64,000 nucleotides of DNA from positions 5,237-69,236 of the forward strand of contig NZ_LMSO01000009.1 of the NCBI RefSeq assembly GCF_001428435.1, in the 5' to 3' direction. The position numbers were made by a program, and so were the translations under genes. Positions 1 through 15,875 of this stretch are shown one piece after another (position 1 is the first letter of the stretch; the number at the start of each line of letters is the position of its first letter). The notes below the pieces were generated by a model, which was not told the DNA's origin, did no database searches, and was given only the letters and a program-made list of their open reading frames with translations. Source of the DNA: Arthrobacter sp. Soil782. Its GTDB lineage: Bacteria > Actinomycetota > Actinomycetes > Actinomycetales > Micrococcaceae.

Positions 1-1
1 A

Positions 2-1114
2 ACGGCGCGGACACTGCTCACCGCCACCGATCTGGCGCTTTCCGACGTAGCCTTCGCCTCCGGATTCAACAGCATCCGCCAGTTCAATGAGACGGTCCAG
101 GAGATCTACGACCTCTCCCCCTCGCAGCTGCGGCACCGCAGCCGTACTCTTTCCCATGCATCGACGGCGGCCGGCTCCCCGACGTCCCTCAGCCTGACAC
201 TGCCCGCGCGCATGCCCTACGACGACGGCATCTTCTCCTTCCTGCGCGCCCGCGCCGTCAACGGTGTTGAGCAGGGTGATCCGGCAAGTTATGCCCGCCT
301 GCTGCGCCTGCCCGGCGGCGAGGGTTGGTTCAAGGCCGAACCAGGACCGCGCGGACTCGATGTCTCCGTGACGGTGGAGCAGTTGAAGGACCTGCCCATC
401 CTGCTGTCCCGCATCCGACGCCTGTTCGATCTGGACGCTGATCCCGCGGCCATCGACGATATCCTCTCGGCAGACCAGATCCTGGAAACCCGCGTGCAGC
501 AATATCCGGGGATTCGCCTGCCGGGTGCCGTGGATCCGCAGGAGATCCTGATCCGCGCCATGGTTGGCCAGCAGATCACCGTAGCGGCCGCCACCGGTAT
601 CCTGGACACTCTCAGCGTGCTCGGCGAGCCCTCCAGGCTCGGCCGTCCCGGTCATACCCGGCTGTTTCCCACCGCTGCTGCCCTGGCCGATGGGGCGGGC
701 CCGCTGCTGAAGGGACCGGCGCGGCGCCGCTCGAGTCTGCTTGCCGTCTCAGCGGCCCTGGCCGACGGCAGCTTGAGGATCGGCGTGGCTGACACACCCG
801 GTGAACTGGCGGAGAAGCTCCTGCCGTTGCCGGGAATCGGGCCGTGGACTGTCCGCTACGCCGCCATGCGGGTACTTGGTGCTACAGATATCCATCTGGA
901 CAACGACGCCGCGGTCCGCACAGGTTTCGCCCGGTTATCCGGACGCACCGCCGATCCGCGGGAAACAACCGCCTGGTGTGAACAGTTCAGTCCCTGGCGT
1001 TCCTACGCGACCATGCACCTCTGGCGCCTCGCCTCCGAGAAACCGCTCGCCGCTGATCAGCAATCACAAACCCAGGTAGCACCCGATACCCCGAGAAAGG
1101 CGCTGGCATCATGA
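2..1114 (+). CDS. Ada/AlkA-type fusion: AraC HTH plus DNA-3-methyladenine glycosylase II (5' end outside window)
   Basis: The frame is open from base 2, so the gene enters from the left and lacks its N-terminus here. The first ~45 residues are the second helix-turn-helix of an AraC regulator (LSDVAFASGFNSIRQFNETV, then SPSQLR). After a linker, from about base 212, comes an AlkA N-terminal domain and a HhH-GPD glycosylase core with LPGIGPWTVRYAAM and an Asp-containing HLDNDAAV segment. AlkA-type enzymes excise alkylated purines. Actinobacterial Ada proteins often join a Zn/methyl-acceptor domain, this HTH and AlkA; the first domain would lie upstream. The stop codon overlaps the ogt start (ATGA), so the two are translationally coupled. 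An internal ATG at 212 would give only the AlkA part, but the upstream homology argues for the fusion. Confidence 0.9.
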   Translation, partial: TARTLLTATDLALSDVAFASGFNSIRQFNETVQEIYDLSPSQLRHRSRTLSHASTAAGSPTSLSLTLPARMPYDDGIFSFLRARAVNGVEQGDPASYARLLRLPGGEGWFKAEPGPRGLDVSVTVEQLKDLPILLSRIRRLFDLDADPAAIDDILSADQILETRVQQYPGIRLPGAVDPQEILIRAMVGQQITVAAATGILDTLSVLGEPSRLGRPGHTRLFPTAAALADGAGPLLKGPARRRSSLLAVSAALADGSLRIGVADTPGELAEKLLPLPGIGPWTVRYAAMRVLGATDIHLDNDAAVRTGFARLSGRTADPRETTAWCEQFSPWRSYATMHLWRLASEKPLAADQQSQTQVAPDTPRKALAS

Positions 1115-1641
1115 CCACCCAGACCACCACCGTTCCCACTCCCGACGGGCCGTTTACGGTCGTGGAACGGGACGGTGCAGTCCTGGCCTCCGGCTGGACC
1201 GCTGAGCTCTCCGAGTTAACGGGTCAGATTCACCCAACCCTCAGGGCGGAACCTGTTCAGTCTGTACGAAGTCTCGCGTCCATCACGGACGCCGTGTCAG
1301 CCTATTACGACGGCGACCTCGCCGCCATCGAGAGGGTACGGGTGCATCAGCTGTCAGGACCTTTCCGTAACCACGCCTGGGACGTGCTGCGCACCGTTGC
1401 CCCCGGAAGGCCTGTGACCTATTCGGAGTATGCCCGGCTGGCCGGCCGGCCCGCCGCCATCCGTGCCGCCGCCGGAGCCTGCGCCTTCAACGCTGCTGCG
1501 CTGTTTGTTCCGTGCCATCGAGTGATCCGGACGGACGGCAGTCTCGGCGGCTTCCGCTGGGGCGTTGCAGTCAAGACCAGCCTGCTGGCCCGCGAGAAAA
1601 CAGCCTCTCAGTCCGCTGACCCGGTAAGCGTTGCACGGTAG
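1111..1641 (+). CDS. ogt: Methylated-DNA--protein-cysteine S-methyltransferase
   Basis: This 176-residue protein transfers O6-methyl groups from guanine to its own cysteine, a suicide repair reaction. The active-site PCHRV motif is intact (VPCHRVIRTDGSLGGFRWG), preceded by the DNA-binding helix region YSEYARLAGRPAAIRAA. Its ATG overlaps the TGA of the upstream AlkA fusion, so both alkylation-repair activities are made from one message. Its 3' end overlaps the convergent SRPBCC gene by 34 bases. Confidence 0.93.
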   Translation: MTTQTTTVPTPDGPFTVVERDGAVLASGWTAELSELTGQIHPTLRAEPVQSVRSLASITDAVSAYYDGDLAAIERVRVHQLSGPFRNHAWDVLRTVAPGRPVTYSEYARLAGRPAAIRAAAGACAFNAAALFVPCHRVIRTDGSLGGFRWGVAVKTSLLAREKTASQSADPVSVAR

Positions 1642-2474
1642 AAATCTTCGAGCGCGTGCAACTTGCGCATGCTGGTATGCGGCTGGTCGCCGTCCACCGA
1701 CACCGCGACAGCATCCAGATGGGCGTGCCACTGAGCCAGCAGGGCGGGAGCTTCGTCCTGGCCCTCCACGACGTGCCGGACGGCCACCCGGGTACTGCCG
1801 CCGTCCGCAGTGAAATCGACCTCAGCCTGCTCAACCCTCGGCTGTTGTTCGGGATCCGCAGTGAGCGCATCCTTTACGAGCGGCAGGGTGGAAGGGAGGC
1901 GACGGTCGAAATGGACCATGGTGACGCCGTCGTCCGTTTCCACCCATCCCATGGTGTTGGACACGTTGAACTCTTCGGCATAGGCGTCCCGCAGGGCCGC
2001 CCAACCTCCATCGGGCGCCGGTTCCCGGCCGGCGGCGACGTCCTCCAGCGCGGCGAGGATCTGTTGCCAGCCGGCTGCTCCCTCGGTCAGGAAGTCCGGT
2101 GTCTCGGAGCGTGCGCGCAGCTGCAGCAGGGCGCCGCCCCTGCACTCAAGCACGCGCCATTCAAGGATCGATTCGAGACCCAGTGCATCATCCCAGGTGA
2201 TCTGGAGACTGGTGGGCGGATTGAGCTGCAATACCGTACCCGTGGTGACCCCGCCACCCATATCCAGCGAGTATTCCTTCCCCAGTTCCCAGTGGCCGGC
2301 CAGTTCTCCCAGCCATAGGCGCACCTTGCCCGGGTCCGTCAGCAGGTTCCAGATGTATGAGCGCGGGTAATCGAACTGGCGGTCGAAGGCGAGCACGTAG
2401 CCGCCGCTCAAACGCTCGATGCGGCCACGCGGCACCACGGGATGAGCCGCTGATCGATCAACATCCGACGTCAT
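1608..2474 (-). CDS. SRPBCC (AHSA1-like) domain protein
   Basis: Predicted 288 residues. The N-terminal half has the START/AHSA1 pattern: FDRQFDYPRSYIWNLLTDPGKVRLWLGE near residues 30-57, then glycine-rich strands and a WEhR-like strand (ILEWRVLE). The second half (LPLVKDALTADPEQQPRVEQAEVDF onward) looks like another, more diverged helix-grip module that ends in a helix. Such proteins bind hydrophobic ligands or act as HSP90 co-chaperone relatives; the substrate is unknown. I chose the ATG at 2474; an in-frame TTG at 2531 would add 19 residues without homology. It converges on ogt with overlapping ends. Confidence 0.75.
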   Translation of the reverse strand: MTSDVDRSAAHPVVPRGRIERLSGGYVLAFDRQFDYPRSYIWNLLTDPGKVRLWLGELAGHWELGKEYSLDMGGGVTTGTVLQLNPPTSLQITWDDALGLESILEWRVLECRGGALLQLRARSETPDFLTEGAAGWQQILAALEDVAAGREPAPDGGWAALRDAYAEEFNVSNTMGWVETDDGVTMVHFDRRLPSTLPLVKDALTADPEQQPRVEQAEVDFTADGGSTRVAVRHVVEGQDEAPALLAQWHAHLDAVAVSVDGDQPHTSMRKLHALEDFYRATLTGSAD

Positions 2475-2613
2475 GGCGTCTGCCTTTACCTCGTCCTGAA
2501 CCTGCGGTAGTTCTGCTCGCGTGCTTCCCAACTTAGCGCAGTGCCGTGCGCCTGATAAGAGTTGCGCGGCGCAGATCCGAATCTTTCAGACGCTGCGACG
2601 TGCAGCGTAGTCC

Positions 2614-3387
2614 TCAGCCACGCGGCGCCATGGCTGACGGCCAGGGCAGCAGCTCTGGAAGGTCAACGCCGTCCGCCGCGGCGGTCGTGTTCAGCCCGCC
2701 CAGCGGCTTCCGACCTGCCAGCCAGGCGGCGATGTCCTGCAGGAGGCCGGTGACGACGACAGTGCGTGCGGGGGTTCCCGAACCGTTGAGGAGGGTGCGT
2801 GGTTGCTCCCCCAGCGGCTGAAGCTTGAGTGCGGTGCCTGCGGGAACCCGTGCTGTGAGGAACTCGAAAAGGTAGTGGCAGAAGGCGCTGTCCCAGTCGA
2901 GGGAGGTGCGTCGGAGGCCGAGATCGGAGGCGTGAATGACCAATTCCCGCCAGAGCGCGAGCGCGCCGTCGCGTACGGTGCCGTCCCGGTAGGAAATACG
3001 ACTGTCCCACTCGCTGCCGGTCACGCCGGCAAACACCGCCACGGCGGTGCTGACGGCGTCGGTCAGGGTGTTAAGTTGCTCTTCTGCAGCGCGCTGTGCC
3101 CGCCGCTCGATGTCCCGGTTGCGGCCGTCGTGCCCGTCGTCGTAAAAATCGACGGTTTCACCGCGGGCAGCGAATTCGAGCTGACGCGTCATCGCCCGGC
3201 ACACGCCCTCGACGTGGGCGATGACGAAGGCGCGATTCCAGCCCGGGAGGTCAGACGGTTCCGCGAGGGCGACGTCGCTGAGCCCGGCCGCTGTTGCCAG
3301 CAGTTCCCGGCCCGCGTCGGCAAGGAGTCCCGGAAGTCTCCGGGGATCGTGCTGGGGTGCTTCCGGCTGTGACGTGTTCACGGACAT
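2614..3387 (-). CDS. Maleylpyruvate isomerase-family mycothiol-dependent enzyme
   Basis: A 257-residue protein of the DinB/MDMPI family. The N-terminal four-helix part carries the metal-binding pattern (DLPGWNRAFVIAHVEGV, a central Glu, and RELVIHASDLGL); the C-terminal part, from about residue 180, resembles the MDMPI_C sterol-carrier-like domain. Family members use mycothiol as a cofactor, consistent with an actinobacterium. The actual substrate cannot be told from sequence, because many paralogues share this fold without maleylpyruvate activity. The ATG at 3387 is followed by a canonical start, and the gene lies downstream of argH on the same strand. Confidence 0.8.
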   Translation of the reverse strand: MSVNTSQPEAPQHDPRRLPGLLADAGRELLATAAGLSDVALAEPSDLPGWNRAFVIAHVEGVCRAMTRQLEFAARGETVDFYDDGHDGRNRDIERRAQRAAEEQLNTLTDAVSTAVAVFAGVTGSEWDSRISYRDGTVRDGALALWRELVIHASDLGLRRTSLDWDSAFCHYLFEFLTARVPAGTALKLQPLGEQPRTLLNGSGTPARTVVVTGLLQDIAAWLAGRKPLGGLNTTAAADGVDLPELLPWPSAMAPRG

Positions 3388-3421
3388 CCTCGGGATCGGG
3401 ATCGGGTGGTGTGTCCCGAGG
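3388..3421 (-). terminator. Hairpin after argH
   Basis: An 8-bp perfect inverted repeat (CCTCGGGA / TCCCGAGG) with an 18-base loop sits between the argH stop and the next gene's start codon. There is no T-tract. It could end the arginine operon or act in the 5' leader of the isomerase gene. Confidence 0.35.
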
Positions 3422-3458
3422 ATACCCGCAACTTCCAGCGCTGTGCCTGTATCTGGAG

Positions 3459-4919
<1,461 letters not shown>

Positions 4920-6122
4920 TCAGCTTCCTGCGCGCTGATCGCGGCCTGAGGCCACCTTGGAGGACAGCCCGAAGATTTCGATGAAGCCGCGGGCCATCGA
5001 TTGGTCGAAGGTGTCTCCCGTGTCGTAGGTGGCAAGGTTGAAGTCGTAGAGGCCGACGTCGGACCGGCGCCCGGTGACGGTTGCCCGCCCGCCGTGCAGC
5101 TCCATCCGCACGTCGCCGGACACGTAGCGCTGGGTATCGTCGATGAAGGTTTCCAGCGAGCGCTTCAGCGGGGAGAACCACTGGCCGTCATACACCAGCT
5201 CGGTCCAGCGCTGGTCAACGGTCTTCTTGAACCGGGCCTGCTCGCGTTCAACCGTGACGTTCTCCAGCTCGCGATGGGCGGTGATCAGGGCCATGGCTCC
5301 GGGCGCCTCGTAGATCTCGCGGCTCTTGATACCCACCAGGCGGTCTTCGACGATGTCGATCCGGCCTACGCCCTGTGCGCCCGCGCGGCGGTTCAGTTCC
5401 TCGATGGCCTGCAGCGGCGTGACGGCGTGGCCGTCAATCGCCACCGGAATGCCCTCGCGGAAGGAGATGACCACCTCATCGGCCGCCGGTGAGAACTCGG
5501 GCGAATCGGTGTAGTCGTAGACATCCTTGGTGGGGCCGTTCCAGATGTCCTCGAGGAAGCCTGTTTCGACGGCGCGTCCCCAGACGTTCTGGTCGATCGA
5601 GAATGGGTTCTTCTTGGTGGTCTCGATCGGCAGGCCTTTCTCCTCAGCGAAGGCGATGGCCTTGTCGCGGGTGAGTGCGAGGTCACGGACGGGTGCGATG
5701 CACTTCAGATCCGGGCCGAGGGTCTGGATGCCGACCTCGAACCGGACCTGGTCGTTACCCTTGCCGGTGCAGCCGTGCGCAACGGTGGAGGCGCCGAACT
5801 CACGCGCCGCGGCGACGAGGTGCTTGACGATCACCGGCCGGGAGATGGCGGAGACCAGCGGATAGGCGTCCATATACAGGGCGTTCGCACGCAGCGTGGG
5901 CATGCAGTACTCGTTGGCGAACTCATCACGTGCGTCCGCAACGTAGGCTTCCACGGCGCCGCAGCCCAGTGCGCGCTGGCGAATGGTCTCGAGCGATTCC
6001 CCGCCCTGTCCGACGTCGACGGCGACAGCCACCACTTCTGCTCCGGTTGCCTCGGCGATCCAGCCGATGGCCACCGACGTATCCAGTCCGCCTGAGTAGG
6101 CGAGGACAATGCGTTCAGTCAC
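4920..6122 (-). CDS. argG: Argininosuccinate synthase
   Basis: This 400-residue enzyme joins citrulline and aspartate with ATP. The N-terminal PP-loop ([15 protein letters not shown]) binds ATP, and the citrulline/aspartate-binding stretch [14 protein letters not shown] is present. It starts at GTG with a well-placed AGGAG about nine bases upstream. It sits between argR and argH in the arginine operon. Confidence 0.97.
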   Translation of the reverse strand: MTERIVLAYSGGLDTSVAIGWIAEATGAEVVAVAVDVGQGGESLETIRQRALGCGAVEAYVADARDEFANEYCMPTLRANALYMDAYPLVSAISRPVIVKHLVAAAREFGASTVAHGCTGKGNDQVRFEVGIQTLGPDLKCIAPVRDLALTRDKAIAFAEEKGLPIETTKKNPFSIDQNVWGRAVETGFLEDIWNGPTKDVYDYTDSPEFSPAADEVVISFREGIPVAIDGHAVTPLQAIEELNRRAGAQGVGRIDIVEDRLVGIKSREIYEAPGAMALITAHRELENVTVEREQARFKKTVDQRWTELVYDGQWFSPLKRSLETFIDDTQRYVSGDVRMELHGGRATVTGRRSDVGLYDFNLATYDTGDTFDQSMARGFIEIFGLSSKVASGRDQRAGS

Positions 6123-6179
6123 TTGGGTAGCTCCTCTTGTGTGTTGGGGTATTTCGGTGATGTGGAGAAAATCTGGTGT

Positions 6180-8978
<2,799 letters not shown>

Positions 8979-8982
<4 letters not shown>

Positions 8983-9890
8983 AGTGCTCCGTCCTCGTCC
9001 GGCACTACCTGTGTGCCTATTCCGGCGGTCGTGAAAATCTCAAGCAGCATCGAGTGCGGCAATCGTCCGTCGACGATGTGCGCCCGCTCCACTCCCCCGT
9101 CCACGGCCTTGAGGCAGGCGGTCATTTTGGGGATCATCCCCGATTCGAGTTCGGGCAGGAGACCGCGCAGATCGGCTGCGGTCAGTGAGGAAATGAGGCT
9201 GGTGCGGTCCGGCCAGTTGGAGTAGAGACCTTCGACGTCGGTCAGGATGACGAGCTTTGACGCACCGAGCGCTTCGGCGAGCGCTGCGGCGGCGGTGTCG
9301 GCATTGACGTTGAGGACCTGTCCCGTTCCGTTGCCCATGGAGTCGATCTCCGGTGCCACCGTGGAGATGACCGGGATGCGGCCTGCTTCGAGGATGTCGA
9401 GGATGGCGGCCGGGTTGACTCCGACCACTTCGCCGACCAGCCCGAGGTCCACTTCCTCGCCGTCAACCACGGTGCCGGTGCGGACGGCCCGGAGCAGGCC
9501 GCCGTCCTCACCGGAAAGACCAACGGCATAGGGCCCATGGGAGTTGATGAGGCCGACCAGCTCCCGGCTTACCTGGCCGGTCAGCACCATGCGGACAACG
9601 TCCATGGCTTCCGGGGTGGTGACGCGCAGGCCGCCCTTGAATTCGGAAGTGATGCCGAGCCGGTCCAGCATCCCGTTGATCTGGGGGCCGCCGCCATGCA
9701 CCACGACGGGGCGCACCCCGGCGTGGTGGAGGAACACGATGTCCTCGGCGAAGGCGCGGCGCAGCTCATCGTTGACCATGGCGTTGCCGCCGTACTTGAT
9801 GACCATGGTGGTGCCGGCGAACCGCTGGATCCAGGGCAGCGCCTCGATCAGGGTTGCCGCCTTGTCCTGGGCGGCGTTGAGAGTGTTCAT
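8979..9890 (-). CDS. argB: Acetylglutamate kinase
   Basis: A 303-residue amino-acid kinase. It has the glycine-rich ATP loop [12 protein letters not shown], the VHGGGPQIN substrate loop and the [14 protein letters not shown] nucleotide site. It phosphorylates N-acetylglutamate, usually the arginine-inhibited step when the ArgJ cycle operates. I chose ATG 9890, which has a clear AAAGGA six to seven bases upstream; an ATG-like start at 9932 lacks this. It lies 44 bases after argJ. Confidence 0.95.
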
Positions 9891-9934
9891 TTTGTCCTTT
9901 GACTCAGCGTCTTCTGCGTCAGCATCTCGCAAGT

Positions 9935-12182
<2,248 letters not shown>

Positions 12183-12262
12183 GGGTATCGAAGGCCGGAA
12201 TGAGATCACCGTGGGCCCGGTTGCATCGCAGTAAGAGCACACGGATGAGAGGAAGCACTGAC

Positions 12263-13228
12263 ATGCCCATTGCCATTGTCGCTGAGCGCGCCGGAGGACC
12301 CGAGGTCCTCCAACCCGTGTCCATAGAGCGGCCTGCACCGTCCGGTTCGCAACTGCTGGTCAGAATCGCGGCCGTCGGAGTGAACTTCATCGAGACCTAC
12401 CAGCGTGCCGGGATCTATGCCGTTGAGTATCCGTTTATTCCGGGCGGTGAGGCAGCCGGCGAAGTCATCGGAACTGGGCCGGAGGCCCACGGCTTCTCGG
12501 TTGGCGACCGGATAGCGTTCGCCGAGGGTTCCCGGTCCTACGCCGACTACACACTCGTTGATGCGGACAGGGCACTGCCGGTGCCCGACGGCGTGGACCT
12601 TGAGACCGCCGCCGCGCTTCCGCTGCAGGGGATGACGGCGCACTACCTGGTGAATTCCACGTACCCGGTACAGCACGGTGAAACTGTGCTGACCCACGCG
12701 GGGGCCGGCGGAACGGGACTCCTGCTGACGCAGATGCTCAAAGCCAAGGGAGCCCGGGTCATCACCACCGTCTCGACCGACGAGAAGGAAGCGCTGGCGC
12801 GGGAGGCGGGAGCCGACGTCGTACTTCGCTACGAGGGCTTCTCGGAGCGGGTGCGGGAGCTGACCGACGGCGCGGGTGTGGATGTGGTCTATGACGGAGT
12901 GGGCAAGGCGACCTTCGACGGGTCGCTGGAGTCACTGCGCGTGCGCGGGATGCTGGTCCTGTTCGGCGCTGCGTCCGGGCCGGTTCCCGACTTCAATCTG
13001 CAGCGGCTGAACAGCTCCGGTTCGCTCTATGTGACGCGGCCGAGCCTCCCGTTCTATCTGCGGTCCGCCGAGGAGCGGCGCTGGCGGGCAGGGGAGGTCT
13101 TCGGCGCGGTTGCTGACGGATCGCTCACCGTAAGGATCGGTGCACGTTACCCGTTGGCTGACGCCGCGCAGGCGCACGAGGACCTCCAGTCGCGCAGGAC
13201 GACGGGCAAACTTCTCCTCGTCCCCTGA
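12263..13228 (+). CDS. NADPH:quinone oxidoreductase (zeta-crystallin-like)
   Basis: A 321-residue medium-chain dehydrogenase without structural zinc ligands. It has an N-terminal GroES-like domain (VGVNFIETYQRAGIY, PFIPGGEAAGEV), a Rossmann fold with the nucleotide loop AGAGGTGLLLTQ near residue 145, and the QOR signature VYDGVGKATFDGSL. Relatives reduce quinones with one electron or enoyl substrates. I chose ATG 12263; ATG 12244 is an alternative six residues longer, and the purine-rich AGAGGAAG lies between the two. It diverges from argC and its upstream region includes the arginine operators. Confidence 0.85.
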   Translation: MPIAIVAERAGGPEVLQPVSIERPAPSGSQLLVRIAAVGVNFIETYQRAGIYAVEYPFIPGGEAAGEVIGTGPEAHGFSVGDRIAFAEGSRSYADYTLVDADRALPVPDGVDLETAAALPLQGMTAHYLVNSTYPVQHGETVLTHAGAGGTGLLLTQMLKAKGARVITTVSTDEKEALAREAGADVVLRYEGFSERVRELTDGAGVDVVYDGVGKATFDGSLESLRVRGMLVLFGAASGPVPDFNLQRLNSSGSLYVTRPSLPFYLRSAEERRWRAGEVFGAVADGSLTVRIGARYPLADAAQAHEDLQSRRTTGKLLLVP

Positions 13229-13249
13229 GACGCCAGGCTCTTCCGCCCG

Positions 13250-13315
13250 GCGTTGAGTTGTCAGGACACACCCCTTTTGGCTCTCCATAAGGGGTGTGTC
13301 CTGCACATTCAACGC
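13250..13315. terminator. Large two-part hairpin between convergent genes
   Basis: An inner 15-bp perfect stem (CAGGACACACCCCTT / AAGGGGTGTGTCCTG, loop 13277-13288) is flanked by an outer 7-bp stem (GCGTTGA 13250-13256 / TCAACGC 13309-13315). It lies between the stops of the quinone oxidoreductase and pheT, so a bidirectional terminator is the simplest reading. A 13-base near-direct repeat (attcaacgcgggg / attcaacacgggg) follows at 13308-13333. It may instead be a dispersed REP-like element. Confidence 0.6.
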
Positions 13316-13332
13316 GGGGATTCAACACGGGG

Positions 13333-15873
13333 TCAGCGCCGCTGCACGGCTCCGTGGCGCTCAGCTGCGAGGTGTACTGCCTGGTCGCGGGCGGCGCTCG
13401 CCTCATCTGCGGTCAGGGTGCGGTCGGTGGCGCGGAAGCGAAGACCGAAGGCGAGTGACTTCCTGCCGTCGCCAATCCCCTGTCCTGAGTACACATCGAA
13501 CAGGTGCACCTCCTCCAGCAGTTCACCGGCGCCTTCGCGCAGCGTGGCGAGAACCTCATCGGCCGGCAGACCCGCGTCCACCACAAGGGCTACGTCCTGC
13601 GTGGTCGCGGGGAAGGTCGAGAGATGCCGGGCCACGATGACGTCCGGCGCGGCGTCGAACAGCAGGTCTGCGTTGATTTCCAGTGCAACCGTGCGCGGCG
13701 GCAGGTCCTGCGCGGCGACCAGCTTCGGATGCAGTTCTCCCGCGTAGCCGAGCTCCTCACCGCTGCGCAGACTGATGCGTGCGGTGCGTCCGGGATGGAA
13801 GGCCCGGTGCTCACCCTGTTCAATCACGAGGTCGACGCCGACGACGTCAGCCATCAACCGGACGGTGTCGAGGGCGTCCGCCCAGTCCCAGGCACGCGGA
13901 GAGTGGCCGGCTGCAGCCGGTGAGTCCTTGCCGAAGAACACGGCGGCGATAGTCAGCGGCTGCAGCGGGAGGCCGTTGTACAGCGTCTCGAGCGTCGCGT
14001 CGTCGGGCAGGGCTCCGAGCGGCGGGATGGTTGCGGTGCCGAGGGTCTCCTGCGGCAGGAACACCAAACCGGCCTCGAAGAGCGCCAGATCGCGGAAGCC
14101 GCGCGAGGAGTTCCGCTTGGCCACCTCGATCAGGCCGGGAAGGATGGAGCGCCGCAGGTAGCCGAATTCGGCACTCAACGGGTTGGCCAGCTTGACGGCG
14201 GGCCCCGTTCCCTCCGCTGCGCCGAACGTGTCGTTGGCCTCCATTGAAACAAAGGGATAGGACAGCACTTCGGTCAGCCCTGCGCCGGCGAGCGCAGCCA
14301 GAACGCGGCGCCGCTGCTGCTGGGTGCGCGTGAGGCCGCGCCCGGGAGGAGCGACCGGCAGCCGGGACGGGATCTGGTCGTAGCCCACCAACCGGGCAAT
14401 TTCCTCGGCGAGGTCGTCTTTGATGGTCAGGTCCTGACGCCAGCTGGGGGCGGTAACCTGCCAGCCGCCGTCGTACTCCGCCACATCAGCACCGAGGTCG
14501 GTGAGTGCACCGACCACCTGTTCCGGCGCGAAATCCATACCGATCCGTTCCGAGGCATAGCCTGCCGGCAGGTCGATCAGGATGGGTTGGGGCGCGGTTC
14601 CGACGTCGGTGATCGATTCATCGGCGGTACCGCCGGCAAGCCTCACGAGCAGGTCCACGACGCGCTGGGCCGCGACATCGGCAACGTTCCAATCCACCCC
14701 ACGCTCGAAGCGCTTGGACGCCTCCGACGGCAGCTTGTGGCGGCGGCGTGCGCGGGCGATTGACACCTCGTCGAAGTGTGCGGACTCCACGAGAACCTCC
14801 GTGGTGGAGTTCGAGACCTCCGTGGCCGCTCCGCCCATGACGCCGGCGATGCCGATGGCGCCCGAAGCGTCAGTAATGAGGAGATCCTCAGGGTGCAGCT
14901 CACGCTTGCGGTCATCGAGGGTCACGATGGTTTCGCCGGCGTTGGCCCGGCGCACCACAACGTCACCGGTGAGTTTGGCGACGTCGTAGCAGTGCGTCGG
15001 CTGGCCGAGCTCGAGCATGACGTAGTTCGAAATGTCGACCGGCAGCGAGATGGATCGGATGCCCGCCAGGCGTAGCCGGGAGACCATCCACTGCGGCGTC
15101 GGCCGGGTGGCATCCACCCCGCGCACCACGCGGGCCACGAAACGGTCGCAGCCGGCATTCCCGTAAATGGGAGCCTGGTCTTCCAGCCGCACAGGGTACC
15201 CTGCGCCGTCCGCCGGATCGACGACGACGGCGGCAGCCGGGTCGGTGAACGCCGACCCCGTGGCGTGGGCGTACTCACGCGCGATCCCCCGGATCGAGAA
15301 GCAGTAGCTGCGGTCGGGGGTCACATTGATTTCGGCCGCCTGGTCATAGAGTCCCAATAACTCCATGGCATCCGATCCGACCTCCGGGTCCAGCCCGAGA
15401 GTGGACAACACAAGGATGCCGTCGTGGTCCTCACCGATACCCAGTTCACGAACGGAAGCAATCATCCCGGCAGACACATGGCCGTAGGTCTTGCGTGCGG
15501 CAATGCGGAAATCGCCGGGAAGCACGGCGCCGGGAAGGGTGACCACCACCTTGTCACCTTCGACGAAGTTGTGTGCGCCGCACACAATTCCCTGCACGCC
15601 GGACGGATCGATACCGTCCGCGGTCAGGGTCTGCTCAGCGCCCTCGGGCACCACACGGACCTGGCACCAGTTGATGGTCTTACCGTTGGTCTGCGGCTCT
15701 TTCTCGACCGAGAGCACCTGTCCCACCACGATCGGCCCGGAAAGGGTATCGGTGGGACGATGGACGGCCTCTTCCTCCAGGCCGACCTTCACCAGTTCGG
15801 CCATGACGTCTTCGGCGGATGCCTCGCCAGGAACCTGTGCGTACTCACGCAGCCAGGACAGTGGTACTCGCAC
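13333..15873 (-). CDS. pheT: Phenylalanine--tRNA ligase beta subunit
   Basis: An 846-residue subunit with the standard domain order: N-terminal VPLSWLREYA, a tRNA-binding OB fold at about 40-155 (IVVGQVLSVEKEP), B3/B4 editing region, B5 DNA-binding-like domain (GMDFAPEQVVGAL), the catalytic-like core, and the FDX-ACB anticodon domain at the C-terminus (LSTFPATTQDVALVV to LRFRATDRTLTADE). Together with PheS it charges tRNA-Phe as an alpha2-beta2 enzyme. GTG start two bases after the pheS stop. Confidence 0.97.
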   Translation of the reverse strand: MRVPLSWLREYAQVPGEASAEDVMAELVKVGLEEEAVHRPTDTLSGPIVVGQVLSVEKEPQTNGKTINWCQVRVVPEGAEQTLTADGIDPSGVQGIVCGAHNFVEGDKVVVTLPGAVLPGDFRIAARKTYGHVSAGMIASVRELGIGEDHDGILVLSTLGLDPEVGSDAMELLGLYDQAAEINVTPDRSYCFSIRGIAREYAHATGSAFTDPAAAVVVDPADGAGYPVRLEDQAPIYGNAGCDRFVARVVRGVDATRPTPQWMVSRLRLAGIRSISLPVDISNYVMLELGQPTHCYDVAKLTGDVVVRRANAGETIVTLDDRKRELHPEDLLITDASGAIGIAGVMGGAATEVSNSTTEVLVESAHFDEVSIARARRRHKLPSEASKRFERGVDWNVADVAAQRVVDLLVRLAGGTADESITDVGTAPQPILIDLPAGYASERIGMDFAPEQVVGALTDLGADVAEYDGGWQVTAPSWRQDLTIKDDLAEEIARLVGYDQIPSRLPVAPPGRGLTRTQQQRRRVLAALAGAGLTEVLSYPFVSMEANDTFGAAEGTGPAVKLANPLSAEFGYLRRSILPGLIEVAKRNSSRGFRDLALFEAGLVFLPQETLGTATIPPLGALPDDATLETLYNGLPLQPLTIAAVFFGKDSPAAAGHSPRAWDWADALDTVRLMADVVGVDLVIEQGEHRAFHPGRTARISLRSGEELGYAGELHPKLVAAQDLPPRTVALEINADLLFDAAPDVIVARHLSTFPATTQDVALVVDAGLPADEVLATLREGAGELLEEVHLFDVYSGQGIGDGRKSLAFGLRFRATDRTLTADEASAARDQAVHLAAERHGAVQRR

Positions 15874-15875
15874 GG

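Noticed and set aside
13250-13315. CRISPR-like repeat
   Set aside because: Only one hairpin and one direct duplication, with no spacers or cas genes.
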